A DNA stretch of 14,768 nt from NCBI GenBank assembly GCA_001986395.2, contig MQVO02000204.1, positions 1-14,768 on the forward strand. Reading direction: 5' to 3'. This DNA comes from Irpex lacteus (taxonomy: Eukaryota > Basidiomycota > Agaricomycetes > Polyporales > Irpicaceae). A model generated the notes under the pieces. It had not been told where the DNA came from, searched no databases, and saw only the letters and a program-made list of their open reading frames with translations. A program made the position numbers and the translations under genes. Of the stretch, positions 1 through 7,862 are shown in pieces; position 1 is the stretch's first letter; the number at the start of each line of letters is the position of its first letter.

Positions 1-507
1 TTTGTGGAGTGATAGAAAGTTAAGAATAAAATTTAATTAAGAAAACTAGGAGGGACATTACTTCTGGATAATAACTCTTAGATTACTAAGACCTGTATCT
101 ACCTAACACTACACTAATCTAGACGAAGTACTACAAAATGCTTAAGTAATTCTTAGATATAACAGACCCTGTGAAGCTAGTAATTATTCATATGTAGCCA
201 ATATCCACAAGTTATACTATAATACTCTCCTAGTAATAATTATCTATACTCTATGATATAAAATCTATTACAGTATCCCTACGAAAATATATACTTTATA
301 ATTTAATGCCTCCCTACAAGTTATTAAGATCTTGTATGACTTATTACCATTATTTACTCTTGATGTAACTGGACTAATTAATTATCGCTGTATACCTTAT
401 CCTCTTCTAGTTTCTCTAGCTCTAATAATTATGAAGTTATACTGTAGCAGGTATATTTTTAATTAAGAATACAACTCTAACAGCTTAACTTATTATATTC
501 GTACTAT
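1..507. other. Unassigned AT-rich region
   Basis: No gene is recognised here. The longest open stretch I followed is a plus-strand frame of about 54 codons at 302-466. It has no ATG at its start and contains a hydrophobic run (PYPLLVSLALIIM). A faint resemblance to the hydrophobic core of Nad6 was considered but is too weak to name. Position 43-54 resembles part of the CTAG palindrome family found elsewhere in the window. Confidence 0.4.
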
Positions 508-1863
508 CTATCATCATGTGGGGCCTCCCCTTATTAAAATAAAATTAAACAGTATGTGGTAAGTTGGCATAAGAATAGGTATGAATTTAAGAACTCTTTT
601 ATCACTATCATTCTTATCAATATTTTTAACTGCTCTAGTCTCTAAATCTAATGTTAATATTTTAGGTCTTTCAAAGTTAATAACATCTTTTTTAATTGGT
701 TTAATATAATTAACCTCTACATTTTCTTTGTAAAATACAAGTTCTCCTAATTCAAAATAGAAGATTTTAGTTTTTTTATTTTCATAAATAGTTCTTTTAA
801 AAGTAGATAGTTCTTTATTATTATTAAGTGATTCATCTTTAATTGTAAAAATTAATTGGTTATTTAATAAAACAGATACCCAAAAAAACTAGTTAGAATT
901 AATTATAATTCCTAGTTTTTTGGGGGTAGTAGTTGAAAAATCATCAATATTAATCATAAAGAATAACGGTACTCTTCTATCATCTGATTTAATTTCATTA
1001 CTAGCTATAGCATTTCTATAATCTCACATAAAATTAATGTTAGGTCATAAAGATAGATCCATTGTTGAAGGTATAGTATAACCATTAAACTTAAAATTGT
1101 ATAAAGGATTTCTTTTACTTTTATTATCATTAGCTAATAAAATATTTTGATCTAAACGGCTAATACTTTCATATTTAGTTCCAATAATTTTATCCATAGG
1201 TTTAAAAGAGAACATAATATTACCAATTGGTAACCCTGATATAGGAGCGAAGAACTCTATTTCTTCAGCTTCTGAAAGAATATCATAATATTCTTTATGT
1301 TTAAAAACAGATGCAAGAGATAAGAAAAGTGGACTGAAATCTTGTTTAATTGTAGAAGAAATTTGAACTGTTGAAGCAGATCTAATATCTCCATTATCAA
1401 ATTTAATTTTAAACATAATAGCGAAATATTTTTGTTTATATTGAGATTTAAACAAATGTATAAAATAAGCTAACTCATTTTCAAGAATATTTACATCTAT
1501 TTGTTGATAGTGAGTATTAGAAAAATAAGTGTGTCAATGAGATTTAGGGTTACGATAAATGTAACCTAAGTTATGGTTAATTTTACTATTTTTAACTGTG
1601 TAAGTTCTTGATTTATCAGTTTTCGGAGTTCCTCCGTCACTCTCAATTAAAGTATGATTTTTTGACATTGAAGAGTAAAAAGCTACTTTTTTATGAGAAA
1701 GAGAAATGAGTGATAAAAAAGTAAAAGTAACTAGGTTGTGTGGCCGTACAAAAAGTGTAAAGGAATTAGGTGAACAAGCGATAAAACCTGGACTTTTTGT
1801 TTTTGAAGTAGCTATAACAGGTGGACGATTTAAAGAAAGTTTTGTAAGATTGTTTTTATTCAT
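508..1863 (-). pseudogene. dpo: Mitochondrial-plasmid family B DNA polymerase, N-terminal part, interrupted and truncated
   Basis: With UGA read as Trp, one frame runs from ATG 1863-1861 to TAG 510-508 (451 codons), broken once by an in-frame TAG at 889-891. Near the C-terminal end lies KILTLDLETRAV, the Exo I motif (D-x-E) of protein-primed family B polymerases. Upstream FNGYTIPSTMDLSLW matches my recollection of fungal mitochondrial dpo genes. These enzymes replicate linear mitochondrial plasmids and are often found as decaying insertions in fungal mtDNA. The remaining exonuclease motifs and the whole polymerase domain are absent: the frame runs into a shared AT-rich repeat at about 531-551. 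UGA is used for Trp at several sites (for example 1534-1536, 1045-1047, 1024-1026). The internal TAG lies inside a 47-bp palindrome whose removal would leave the flanks in the same frame. Family assignment is good; function is almost certainly lost. Confidence 0.82.
879..925. repeat. CTAG palindrome copy A, inside dpo
   Basis: An inverted repeat of the form CCCAAAAAAACTAG ... CTAGTTTTTTGGG around an AATTAATT-type centre. Full copies occur at 9318-9365 and 14165-14210, and half copies at 8701-8719, 10858-10884, 13289-13302 and 14507-14525. This copy sits inside the dpo frame and supplies its only internal stop. Confidence 0.85.
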
Positions 1864-2245
1864 GTTTTATTTTATTTTAATTTAAAAGCGAGTCCTTTAG
1901 TTGCATTGCTTGGGGTATCATTTTACCCAAATTATTCTATTTTATTTCATAAACCGGGATTCCATCGGTCGTAAACCATGAAACTATTTATAGAGAATCT
2001 CTCTTAATAAACATACCGAAGGTGAAATATGGAAAATTAAACATCCATCTTCACTAAATAATCATACAATTCAACTTTTGAGGGATTCTATTAATCCATT
2101 GATTGCTGTAAAAATTTAAAGAAACTCAGGTAGTGATAGTAAAAAAGCCTCTATAAATAGCAATATATAAACGAGTTATTAAAATTCATGCTCTTCTTAA
2201 TTTAGCTATATGGGCAATATCGGCTAGCGTAGCAGGCAAACACAC
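1864..2245. other. Intergenic region with two short unassigned frames
   Basis: No gene is recognised. Two plus-strand frames can be followed. The frame at 1994-2119 (41 codons, containing EGEIWKIKHPSSLNN) ends in TAA. The frame at 2157-2261 ends in HTLIKY followed by TAA and runs into the 57-bp repeat. Both lack a start codon and may be C-terminal remnants of inserted ORFs. The second resembles the ORF ending PLIEY at 7740-7862 only in its last residues, because both ends lie in the same repeat. Confidence 0.4.
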
Positions 2246-2302
2246 TTTGATAAAATACTAAAGAAAAGAACTTATTAAAATAAAATTAAATTTTAATTAA
2301 AG
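2246..2302. repeat. 57-bp dispersed repeat, copy 1
   Basis: Nearly identical to 7847-7903 (A/G at one site). It starts TTTGATA, contains ACTAAAGAAAAGAAC and ends in the AT palindrome core ATTAAATTTTAATTAAAG. The core alone recurs at about 5670-5698, before the nad1 exon. In both full copies the left part overlaps the end of a short open frame. Confidence 0.88.
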
Positions 2303-2450
2303 CCTAAAAAGAATGTTTTAATTTATCTAGCTTAAAGAGCTTTTATTGTTTAACAATGCTTTAAAAAGTGCATCAGCCTTCCGTTTAGTACATAGATAGC
2401 TATAGGCTAGTATAGTGATATCTTATAAGTGGATAGTTAATCAACGATAC

Positions 2451-2521
2451 GCGATTGATGGGCTACGATCCCACATCTTCCCCCTTGACAAGGCGGTGCA
2501 TTACCCATATGCTACAACCGC
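2451..2521 (-). tRNA. trnD: tRNA-Asp (anticodon GUC)
   Basis: The minus strand folds as a cloverleaf. The acceptor GCGGTTG/CAATCGC has 7 pairs including one G-U. The D arm is GCAT-ATGGGTA-ATGC. The anticodon arm is CCGCC-TTGTCAA-GGGGG with anticodon GTC. The T arm is GTGGG-ATCGTAG-CCCAT. The middle pair of the anticodon stem is a G-G mismatch, unusual for a working tRNA. The first bases of this gene (acaaccgct on the plus strand) recur at 2624, suggesting local duplication. Confidence 0.85.
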
Positions 2522-2867
2522 TTTATTCTTAACCTTATTTTTAACCTTATTAGATGTCGTTTAAAATTAATACTATCTTACTAATAAACTATAGGTAGAA
2601 AGACAAGCACATTATATATTATATTACAACCGCTTCATTGTGAAGCTTATTAAAGAGTTAGTGAACCTATTGACGTCTTACTAGCACACTAGAATACTAA
2701 CACACTATCAATCCTTGGTTAAGGGTACAAAAGGTTGTATATACTATTACTAGTCTTATAAAGTATAGATTTAGAATACAAAAGGTTATATATACTATAA
2801 CTAGTCTTAGAGAGTATAATTTAGTATAGATTAGTCTACGGGGTCTAGTGAAAGTATAAGTATAGTA
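2522..2867. other. Spacer between tRNA-Asp and cox3
   Basis: No gene was found. It contains a second copy of the 5' end of tRNA-Asp near 2624, followed by a small hairpin (CTTCATTGTGAAG), and a two-unit imperfect tandem repeat at 2726-2818. Confidence 0.5.
2726..2818. repeat. Two-unit imperfect tandem repeat, period 51 bp
   Basis: A 42-bp stretch starting TACAAAAGGTT at 2726-2767 recurs with about five substitutions at 2777-2818. Both units contain ACTAGTCTTA. It lies just downstream of the cox3 stop codon. Confidence 0.85.
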
Positions 2868-3983
2868 TTAAGCAGCTCTCCACCAATAGATAGATAGGTA
2901 AAGGGATAGCCATACTACGTCCACAAACGAATGATTGAATAAGTTGATTACATATGTTTTAATATGATCAAGACTGTGCCTTAATGCTTAGCAGTAGTTA
3001 GACGGTATAAATATAGATAGCCGTTGCAAATAGTATCTTTGCATAGAATTGATTAGTGTAGGCTAAGTAGTGCCAGTAAAGGATAAAAGCTTTTAGCCCA
3101 ATGTGGTGAGTAGATGTAAAGTGGTAGTAGTAGAGACGTACTAGACCTACAGCTAGTGCAATTGTACCAACTAGTACATGGAAACCATGGACAAACTATT
3201 ACTAGCCTTATATTATCAATATTTTTAATACAATTAAGACTATATTATCTAAATGTAATGTATAGTCGTTGTGCCTCTATTTATTTAAATAAAAATAAAG
3301 CTTTGTTTTATCAGTTAAGATCTTAACAAAATAGATTTAGTTAAAGAGCATAAAAGGTTTACCCTGTTGCAAAGAATAAACAGCTACCATAAGCACCGTC
3401 TGCCATAGAGAATCCAGCTACGTCATATTCAAGTCCTTGTAGAGCTGTAAAGATAATAGCTAGTACAACTGTTAGGAATAAACCAATTAGAGCAGCTGAA
3501 CGGTCTGACCGGAACATAGCATGGTGACCATATGTTACAGTAGCACCTGAGCTAATTAGTAGTAGTGTAATTCATTAGAGGTACTGCCATTGGTGATAGT
3601 GCTGTTACACCTGCTGGCGGCCATTGTGACCCTAGTTCAACTGTATGTGCTAGACTTGAATGGAAATAAGCCCAAAAGCTTGATAGGAAGAAGCAAGCTT
3701 CTGTAACAACGAATAGGCTAACACCAAGTGATAGGCTGTGTTGTACAATCTTAGTATGGTGACCAAGGTATGTACCTTCCATGATACAGTCAGCCCACCA
3801 TAGAGCCATAGCAGTTGATGTGCTTAGTAGCCCAATAACAAGTAGTAGACCAGCCCCATCAAATGAGTTAAAGTACATAGCTGCGCTTGATAGCATCACT
3901 AGAATTGACCCTGATGTTAAAATAGGCCAAGGGCTTTTAAGTGTTAAATGGTGAGGGGTGTGATTGATAGGCTGGACGTAGAC
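2868..3983 (-). CDS. cox3: Cytochrome c oxidase subunit 3, three exons
   Basis: Subunit 3 of complex IV, an inner-membrane protein. Exon 1 (3362-3983) gives QPINHTPHHL, SPWPILTSG, SFWAYFHSSLAHTVELG, WPPAGVTAL and GATVTYGHHAM. Exon 2 (about 3069-3195) gives VHGFHVLVGTIALAVGLVR, THHIGLKAF and ILYWHY. Exon 3 (2868-2927) gives FVDVVWLSLYLSIYWW and ends in TAA. The sum is about 268 residues, the usual length. Exon 1 needs removal of one base at 3569/3570 to stay in frame (AATTACACTA where AATACACTA would read N-T-L). No ATG lies in frame at the expected start. An in-frame TAG at 3986-3984 precedes GTC TAC GTC CAG, so the start is a non-ATG codon or a short missing exon. Leucine codons are mostly CTA. 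Identity is secure; whether it is expressed is open. Confidence 0.9.
2928..3068 (-). other. Miniature group I intron in cox3 (second intron)
   Basis: About 141 nt between the YWH and FVDVVW codons of cox3. A GCAACGG ... CCGUCU pairing resembles the P7 strands of a group I core, and the last intron base before exon 3 is G. There is no ORF. This is far shorter than usual group I introns, so it may be a degenerate or partial intron. The boundary is uncertain by one base because a T at 3069 before the intron plus TTT after it gives one T too many. Confidence 0.6.
3196..3360 (-). other. Miniature group I intron in cox3 (first intron)
   Basis: About 165 nt between FFATG and VHGFHV. The minus strand contains CACAACGACTATACA followed about 12 nt later by AGATAATATAGTC. 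These are typical R and S elements of a group IB core, with P7 formed by GACTA and TAGTC. The intron ends in G before exon 2. It has no ORF. As at the other cox3 intron, including the T at 3361 in the exon leaves one surplus T. Confidence 0.75.
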
Positions 3984-3986
3984 CTA

Positions 3987-4229
3987 GAATCGTCTTTGAT
4001 TGGTTAAGACCGTTAAGCAATAGTGCATGTTCGGTTTGTGTTTTAATCTCCTTAGAGTAAAGAATTAGAAGCCCTTTACTATATGTTGTTACATGTGTGT
4101 CTGTTAATGCAGTATTTTAGTTTTAGTTGTTATTAAAATAAGCATCGACCCATTAAACTTTTTTTTGACAGGATAGAGTGTTTAGATACCTTTTTTTATT
4201 TAATAAAAAAAGGGAGTTTTAATGGATGT
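3987..4229. other. Spacer between tRNA-Pro and cox3
   Basis: No gene is recognised. A minus-strand ATG at about 4026 opens a frame that reads into cox3 after one TAG at 3986-3984, which could be a decayed true start of cox3. A poly-T/poly-A hairpin lies at 4189-4213 (CC T7 ATTTAAT A7 GG), similar in style to one at 7718-7740. Confidence 0.4.
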
Positions 4230-4302
4230 CAGGTAGGTTGGACTCGAACCAACGATCTCCCATACCCAAAACGGGTAACTTAGACAACTAGTCTACCACC
4301 TG
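4230..4302 (-). tRNA. trnP: tRNA-Pro (anticodon UGG)
   Basis: A regular cloverleaf. The acceptor is CAGGTGG/CTACCTG. The D stem is GACT/AGTT. The anticodon arm is CCCGT-TTTGGGT-ATGGG with anticodon TGG. The T arm is GTTGG-TTCGAGT-CCAAC. All stems pair well. It lies between nad1 and cox3 on the same strand and may act as a processing signal between them. Confidence 0.93.
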
Positions 4303-4433
4303 GTTATATATTTTTACGTATATCTTATAACATAGATCTTTTTAACGTAAATTAGTATTGATTAGATAGTATACATGCTCTATTATTTTACACATAGTAT
4401 TAGACACATAAATTATACACATAGTAAAGGGGT

Positions 4434-5632
4434 CTAAGGCATAATATTAAATGCAATTAGAATACTAGGTACAACTAGTACAAGTGCAATAGCTGGTGGT
4501 AGCATACCTGTCCAACAGAAAGTAATAAGTTGGTCAACTATTCTATTAACTAGTATAGAATATAAAGCCTTTCAACATAGACAGACTGCATGATATATAA
4601 AGTGACATCGTAGAAATAGCAATCGTTTGACTAATAAGGCATTAACCTTAATAGTTGCATGATAGGCATATGGGCCTGTACACGCATAAAGATCAATAGG
4701 TTATACGGCTAGACACCGTAGACGTGGTAGTGTAGCACGGAACCATACAAAGGCAAAGCAACCCATACATGTCTTGATAGCTAGTACTAGTGCAGAAATA
4801 GAAATAGGTGTAGTATTGACAACTAGTAGAGGGAAACCGCTACCACCTAGGAATAGAGTAGCAGATAGAGCACTCATTAGTACAATAGAACAATCGCTAA
4901 ATGATTAAAGTGTTTATTTATAGCCTTTGCTATAAGCTAGACCATATCTTTGTCTACCCTTTTACATTTCTATGGCAAATAAAGAGGTTAAGAACATATG
5001 TTAATTGGTCGTTGAACCTGTTAACCAGGCAGAGTCTAATTTATTAATTTTAACTGTATTTTCGTATATAAGACGATAGAGCATTACTACTCACCCAGAA
5101 AGAAAAGAACGAATGGCATAGCGCTATGTTCAGTCATAAATCCAGCTACTAGTTCACTTTCAGCTTCTGGTAGGTCATAGGGTGTACGATTAGTTTCCGC
5201 TAGTACACTAATGATAAAGAGTACAAACATAGGTAGTAGAGGTACAACAAACCACATAGGCATTTGTGCTTCAACAAGTGTCATTATGTTAAGTGAACCA
5301 CCCTTGATTAGTACAGCTAGTACAGCAGAGCCTAGCACTAGTTAATATGAGATCATTTGAGCAGTTGAACGCATACCACCAAAGAAGGCATACTTTTCAT
5401 TCGCAGACCAACCTGCGAGTAGAACACCATATACACCCATAGATGAAATGGCTAGGCTATATAGTACACCTAGTTCGATGTCAGCTACTACTGCTCCAGG
5501 TTCCAAATGGAATAACAGCCCTTCCTAGTAGTGCAAAGGTCATTACAATAGATGGAGCTAGATAGTAGATAAAGGCATTAGCATTAGATGGTACAACTGT
5601 TTCCTTAACGATAAGCTTAAGAGCGTCAGCGA
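4434..5632 (-). CDS. nad1: NADH dehydrogenase subunit 1, three exons, 5' end missing
   Basis: Membrane-arm subunit of complex I near the quinone site. Exon 5089-5632 gives [50 protein letters not shown] and [20 protein letters not shown]. Exon 4715-4894 gives [16 protein letters not shown] and [14 protein letters not shown]. Exon 4434-4537 gives [14 protein letters not shown] and ends in TAG. The introns splice cleanly to LGEY and LRFDQL. Three anomalies exist. Roughly 50-60 N-terminal residues are absent. One extra base at 5501/5502 (GGAACCTGG where GGACCTGG would read G-P-G) shifts the frame. A TAA at 5344-5342 replaces the Glu of the conserved ISYE. The first exon seen starts right after a G, with TC that would complete F in QPFADALK if joined to a missing exon ending in T. 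Confidence 0.88.
4538..4714 (-). other. Small group I intron in nad1 (downstream)
   Basis: 177 nt. The 5' exon ends TACGGT and the intron starts GTCTAGCCGTA. TACGGT pairs with GCCGTA through a terminal U-G, the hallmark P1 helix of group I introns. The intron ends in G and joining restores RFDQL. A possible P7 pairs GAUGU with AUAUC. It encodes no protein. Confidence 0.78.
4895..5088 (-). other. Small group I intron in nad1 (upstream)
   Basis: 194 nt. The minus strand shows GGTTCAACGACCAA and, further on, AAGATATGGTCTAG, which are classical R and S core elements with P7 GACC/GGTC. The 5' exon GAGT can pair with GCTC close to the intron start, giving the expected U-G at the splice site. The intron ends in G and splicing yields [13 protein letters not shown]. 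No ORF. Confidence 0.85.
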
Positions 5633-5732
5633 CTATTACATTAAGGTCCCTTTTTTTATATTTTTTTTTTATTAAAATAAAATTAAATTTTAATTAAAGT
5701 ATTCTTTTTATTTTTTTAATAAAATAAATATT
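5633..5732 (-). other. Truncated intron remnant upstream of nad1 exon, with AT palindrome
   Basis: Only about 40 nt separate the nad1 exon (preceded by AATAG, a plausible group I 3' end) from poly-T/poly-A tracts and a copy of the ATTAAATTTTAATTAAAG core at about 5670-5698. The remainder of an intron and the first nad1 exon are not found upstream in this window. Confidence 0.5.
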
Positions 5733-6011
5733 GTATTACTCTTAATTTAGCTTTAGTTTCTTAACTATGTTTCTTCCCTAAACAGCATCTCTCAATTTAA
5801 TCTTAGTTTCTTCTGTATGTTTATATGTTTTACCGAATGCTGCCTCTCTTAATTTAGCTTTGGTTTCATCTTAACGATTAATAGCTATTTCTCTAATTTT
5901 CTCCATAGATTCAAGAGTATGTTTATAACCAAAAAGTGAACCCGCTACTTGTAAAATATTATACTCTGGCTTTAAAAGGTCTATATAATATTGTTCTCTT
6001 TCTATTAACTT
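5733..6011 (-). pseudogene. GIY-YIG homing endonuclease C-terminal part with NUMOD3 repeats, broken
   Basis: Minus-strand translation gives LIEREQYYIDLLKPEYNIL, the end of a GIY-YIG nuclease domain. It is followed by NUMOD3-like DNA-binding repeats GYKHTLESMEKIREIA, GKTYKHTEETKIKLRDA and a third starting GKKHS. Such proteins are encoded in group I introns and drive intron mobility. Two TAA codons interrupt it, one before DETKAK and one before ETKAK, and a frameshift precedes the third repeat. The N-terminal nuclease half with the GIY and YIG motifs is missing: the sequence stops at an AT repeat at about 6012-6030. The gene is non-functional as read. Confidence 0.85.
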
Positions 6012-6340
6012 ATTAAAAATAAAATTAAATAAAATCTCCTGTGTAATTTATTTATTAAATATCTTCTTAAGTTTTAGTTAGAATTAATTATAATTCCCTC
6101 CTCTCATCTGAAGATAAATAACTATTTAAATTAGTTAATATTTTATTTTTAAATAAAAGTAGTAAAATAAATTAGATTCTTTCTTAGCTCCCTTTTTATT
6201 TCTTTAATCTTACTCATCCCCCACATTGTCGGAGTTAAAATTATTAATTGTAGGAGTGTGCGAATTCAATAAATATTTTATATTCTTATTTATTCTTTTT
6301 CTTTCTTTAGTTAAATAAAGTAGTTGTCCCCGCCTTTTGT
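6012..6340. other. Repeat-rich spacer
   Basis: No gene is recognised. It contains an AT repeat relative (AAAATAAAATTAAATAAA), an arm of the CTAG palindrome family (TAGTTAGAATTAATTATAA, about 6076-6094), and a motif near 6185-6220 (AGCTCCCTTT ... TTCTTTAATCTTACTCATC) that recurs in variant form near 7136 and 14070. Confidence 0.5.
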
Positions 6341-6538
6341 TTATTTAGGAATAGAGAATGATTTACAAAGTTTTCTAAGAGACATTGGAAGTAATAAGAA
6401 ACTATCTTTAAATACTAAATTGATTCCATTATCTTTAACTTTTCTAGCTACTTTGCTAAATTTACCTTCAGATTTTTCAACCTCCAACTGTCTTTGTTTA
6501 TCAACATTATTTATATTATTACTATTAGAATCTTTTTA
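6341..6538 (-). pseudogene. dpo: Second fragment of plasmid-type DNA polymerase
   Basis: A 65-codon frame ending in TAA, with VARKVKDNGINLVFKDSFL and LLLPMSLRKLCKSFSIPK. The F-K/R-D-S-x-L-L-L-P-x-S-L-R pattern is the Exo-domain segment of protein-primed mitochondrial plasmid polymerases, downstream of the Exo I motif seen in the 508-1863 fragment. The two pieces are same-strand but about 4.5 kb apart and do not overlap in content, so they may derive from one dismembered gene. The upstream end has no ATG and abuts AT-rich sequence. Confidence 0.75.
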
Positions 6539-6567
6539 TTTAAAATTCTAATAATTTAATTTTACCC

Positions 6568-6910
6568 TCCCTCCTAGATAATCACTCCCTAGACCTGTAA
6601 AGATATAACTTACTAGATAACCTGCAGTAAAAGACAGAATTGATAGAATAAACATAGGAATACCCTGGGTGCATCATGAGTATGTTCATAATTTGATCGA
6701 GTAGCTGAAGGTGTACTAAAGAAGACAAGGAGTAGCTGAAGGTGTACTAAAGAAGACAAGGAGTAGTAGACGGAATGAGTAAAAAGCTGTTAGACCTGCA
6801 CTTAGTGTACCTAGCCAGAATACCCATTGTCCACTTAGTGTTTATTGACCAGCAGCTAGAAAGAGAAGGGCTTTGAAAAATGCATGCGTTACTAGAGGAT
6901 AAAGAGCTAA
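6568..6910 (-). pseudogene. nad5: Second, divergent nad5 copy, decayed
   Basis: Minus-strand translation gives LVTHAFFKALLFLAAG, then after a TAA at about 6847 SGQWVFWLGTLSAGLTAF and YSFRLLLLVFFSTPS. In shifted frames it continues with YEHTHDAP and IPMFILSILSFTAGY, ending in SDYLGG. These are Nad5 segments, but the roughly 60 residues normally between FLAAG and the SG-WLG block are missing. A 31-bp tandem duplication (6699-6760) shifts the frame, and further extra bases occur at CCCAGGG. The block from SG to GSDY is only partly similar to the same region of the nad5 at 11794-12714, so it is not a recent duplicate. The 5' end abuts a CTAG palindrome half (6921-6934). Confidence 0.8.
6699..6760. 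repeat. Perfect 31-bp tandem duplication
   Basis: GAGTAGCTGAAGGTGTAC and the following 13 bases occur twice without change (6699-6729 and 6730-6760). The unit length is not a multiple of three and breaks the second nad5 copy. Confidence 0.95.
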
Positions 6911-6934
6911 AATTAACTAACAAAAAACTAGTTA

Positions 6935-7446
6935 TTTGGGTGTGGAAGCTGCATAACCATTGTCCCAGCTTGAGGGATTACATTTACACATTTACTATTA
7001 ATATTAGCTATAATCACTACTATTCTTACTCTATTGAGGTTCGCATCACGCTCACTGTGTAGAACTCATTATCTTTATTTACTTTTCTTTAAGTTATTAC
7101 TACTCTTTAATTTAAAGATTATTTATTATTTATCGCTAAACTCCCTTTAAATTCTTTAATAAGAGAATATATTAGAGATAATCGTAGTTTAAATTATTCT
7201 TATTATATTAGATAAAATAAGAAGATAATAATAATTATTAATAAATTTAAATTAATTAATAAAAGAATTATTTTTCATCATCATTTTCATTATTTATTTA
7301 TTTATTCTAAAAATATTTATATTTAAAAAAGGGGGAAGTTATCTCTTACTACTCTATTATTCTCTATTATTTATTATTATCTTATTCTCTTATTTTATTT
7401 TATGGGATTCTCCCTCCCCTTCAGGAGAATTATATTTATCTCATAA
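6935..7446. other. AT-rich spacer
   Basis: No gene was found. It contains GAGGTTCGCATCACGCTCA near 7035, similar to GAGTTCGCACCCGCTCA near 7973. It also contains the CGCTAAACTCCCTTTAAATT element (about 7133-7152), which recurs near 14072. Confidence 0.45.
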
Positions 7447-7704
7447 TTAGGGAAAAAGGACAGACAAGCTTCTGAGTCAACAGGATGTGTGCACCGTACT
7501 CTTCTTTTAACAGAAAATACAAAAGGAAGAGGTATCTAAACTGATAAAAAAATATCTTTAGTGAAAACTACACGAAGTTTTTCATCCTTTGCTCGATTTC
7601 CTTTAGAGGATTATGATTATGTTAGCCAGGGTGATGGTTATTTTAGTGAAGGTTGTTTAAAAATATGTACAGATAATTTAACTAAGGATGAGGTAAATGG
7701 TTAG
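7447..7704 (+). pseudogene. Unassigned ORF fragment with one internal TAA
   Basis: A plus-strand frame from 7447 to TAG 7702-7704, broken by TAA 7537-7539. It contains QASESTGCVHRTLLLTEN and, after the stop, VKTTRSFSSFARFPLEDYD and SQGDGYFSEGCL. The composition looks protein-like (mixed charged and aromatic residues, no low complexity), but I do not recognise the family. There is no ATG. It may be a remnant of a plasmid or intron ORF; this is a guess. Confidence 0.4.
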
Positions 7705-7717
7705 ACCCCTATTCTCC

Positions 7718-7740
7718 TTTTTTTTTTATAAAAAAAAGGG
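7718..7740. repeat. Poly-T/poly-A hairpin
   Basis: A perfect or near-perfect stem of CCT(n) and A(n)GG around a short ATA loop, like the hairpin at 4189-4213. It separates two unassigned open frames, as though inserted between them. Confidence 0.6.
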
Positions 7741-7862
7741 CACAAAAGATTTTGTTTGTAGATGATGTGAGTAAAGCTAAAGATCAAAGAGAATACTATT
7801 CTCTTAATAAAAAAGATAGTGTTGAGGGACACCCTCAACATTGACCTTTGATAGAATACTAA
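7740..7862 (+). pseudogene. Unassigned C-terminal ORF fragment
   Basis: A frame of 40 codons containing KILFVDDVSKAKDQREYYS and ending GHPQHWPLIEY before TAA; the Trp is UGA at 7842-7844. The last codons lie in the 57-bp repeat. I do not recognise the family. It may continue the frame at 7447-7704, separated from it by the hairpin. Confidence 0.4.

Noticed and set aside
302..466. Possible nad6 remnant
   Set aside because: Only a hydrophobic run resembles Nad6 and no conserved motif could be aligned without arbitrary frame changes.
2726..2818. CRISPR-like array
   Set aside because: Only two imperfect units with a short gap, in organellar DNA; a simple tandem duplication explains it.
889..5344. 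TAG or TAA reassigned to an amino acid (for example TAG as Leu, as in some chytrids)
   Set aside because: nad1 ends naturally at TAG, the TAG in dpo lies in an inserted palindrome, the nad4 TAG is at a Tyr position and the nad1 TAA at a Glu position. No consistent meaning emerges.
6324..6551. 75-residue plus-strand open frame
   Set aside because: It is the antisense shadow of the minus-strand DNA polymerase fragment with the KDSFLLLP motif.
6880..7062. 60-residue plus-strand open frame
   Set aside because: Its first part is antisense to the second nad5 copy and the rest is AT-rich repeat; no recognisable protein.
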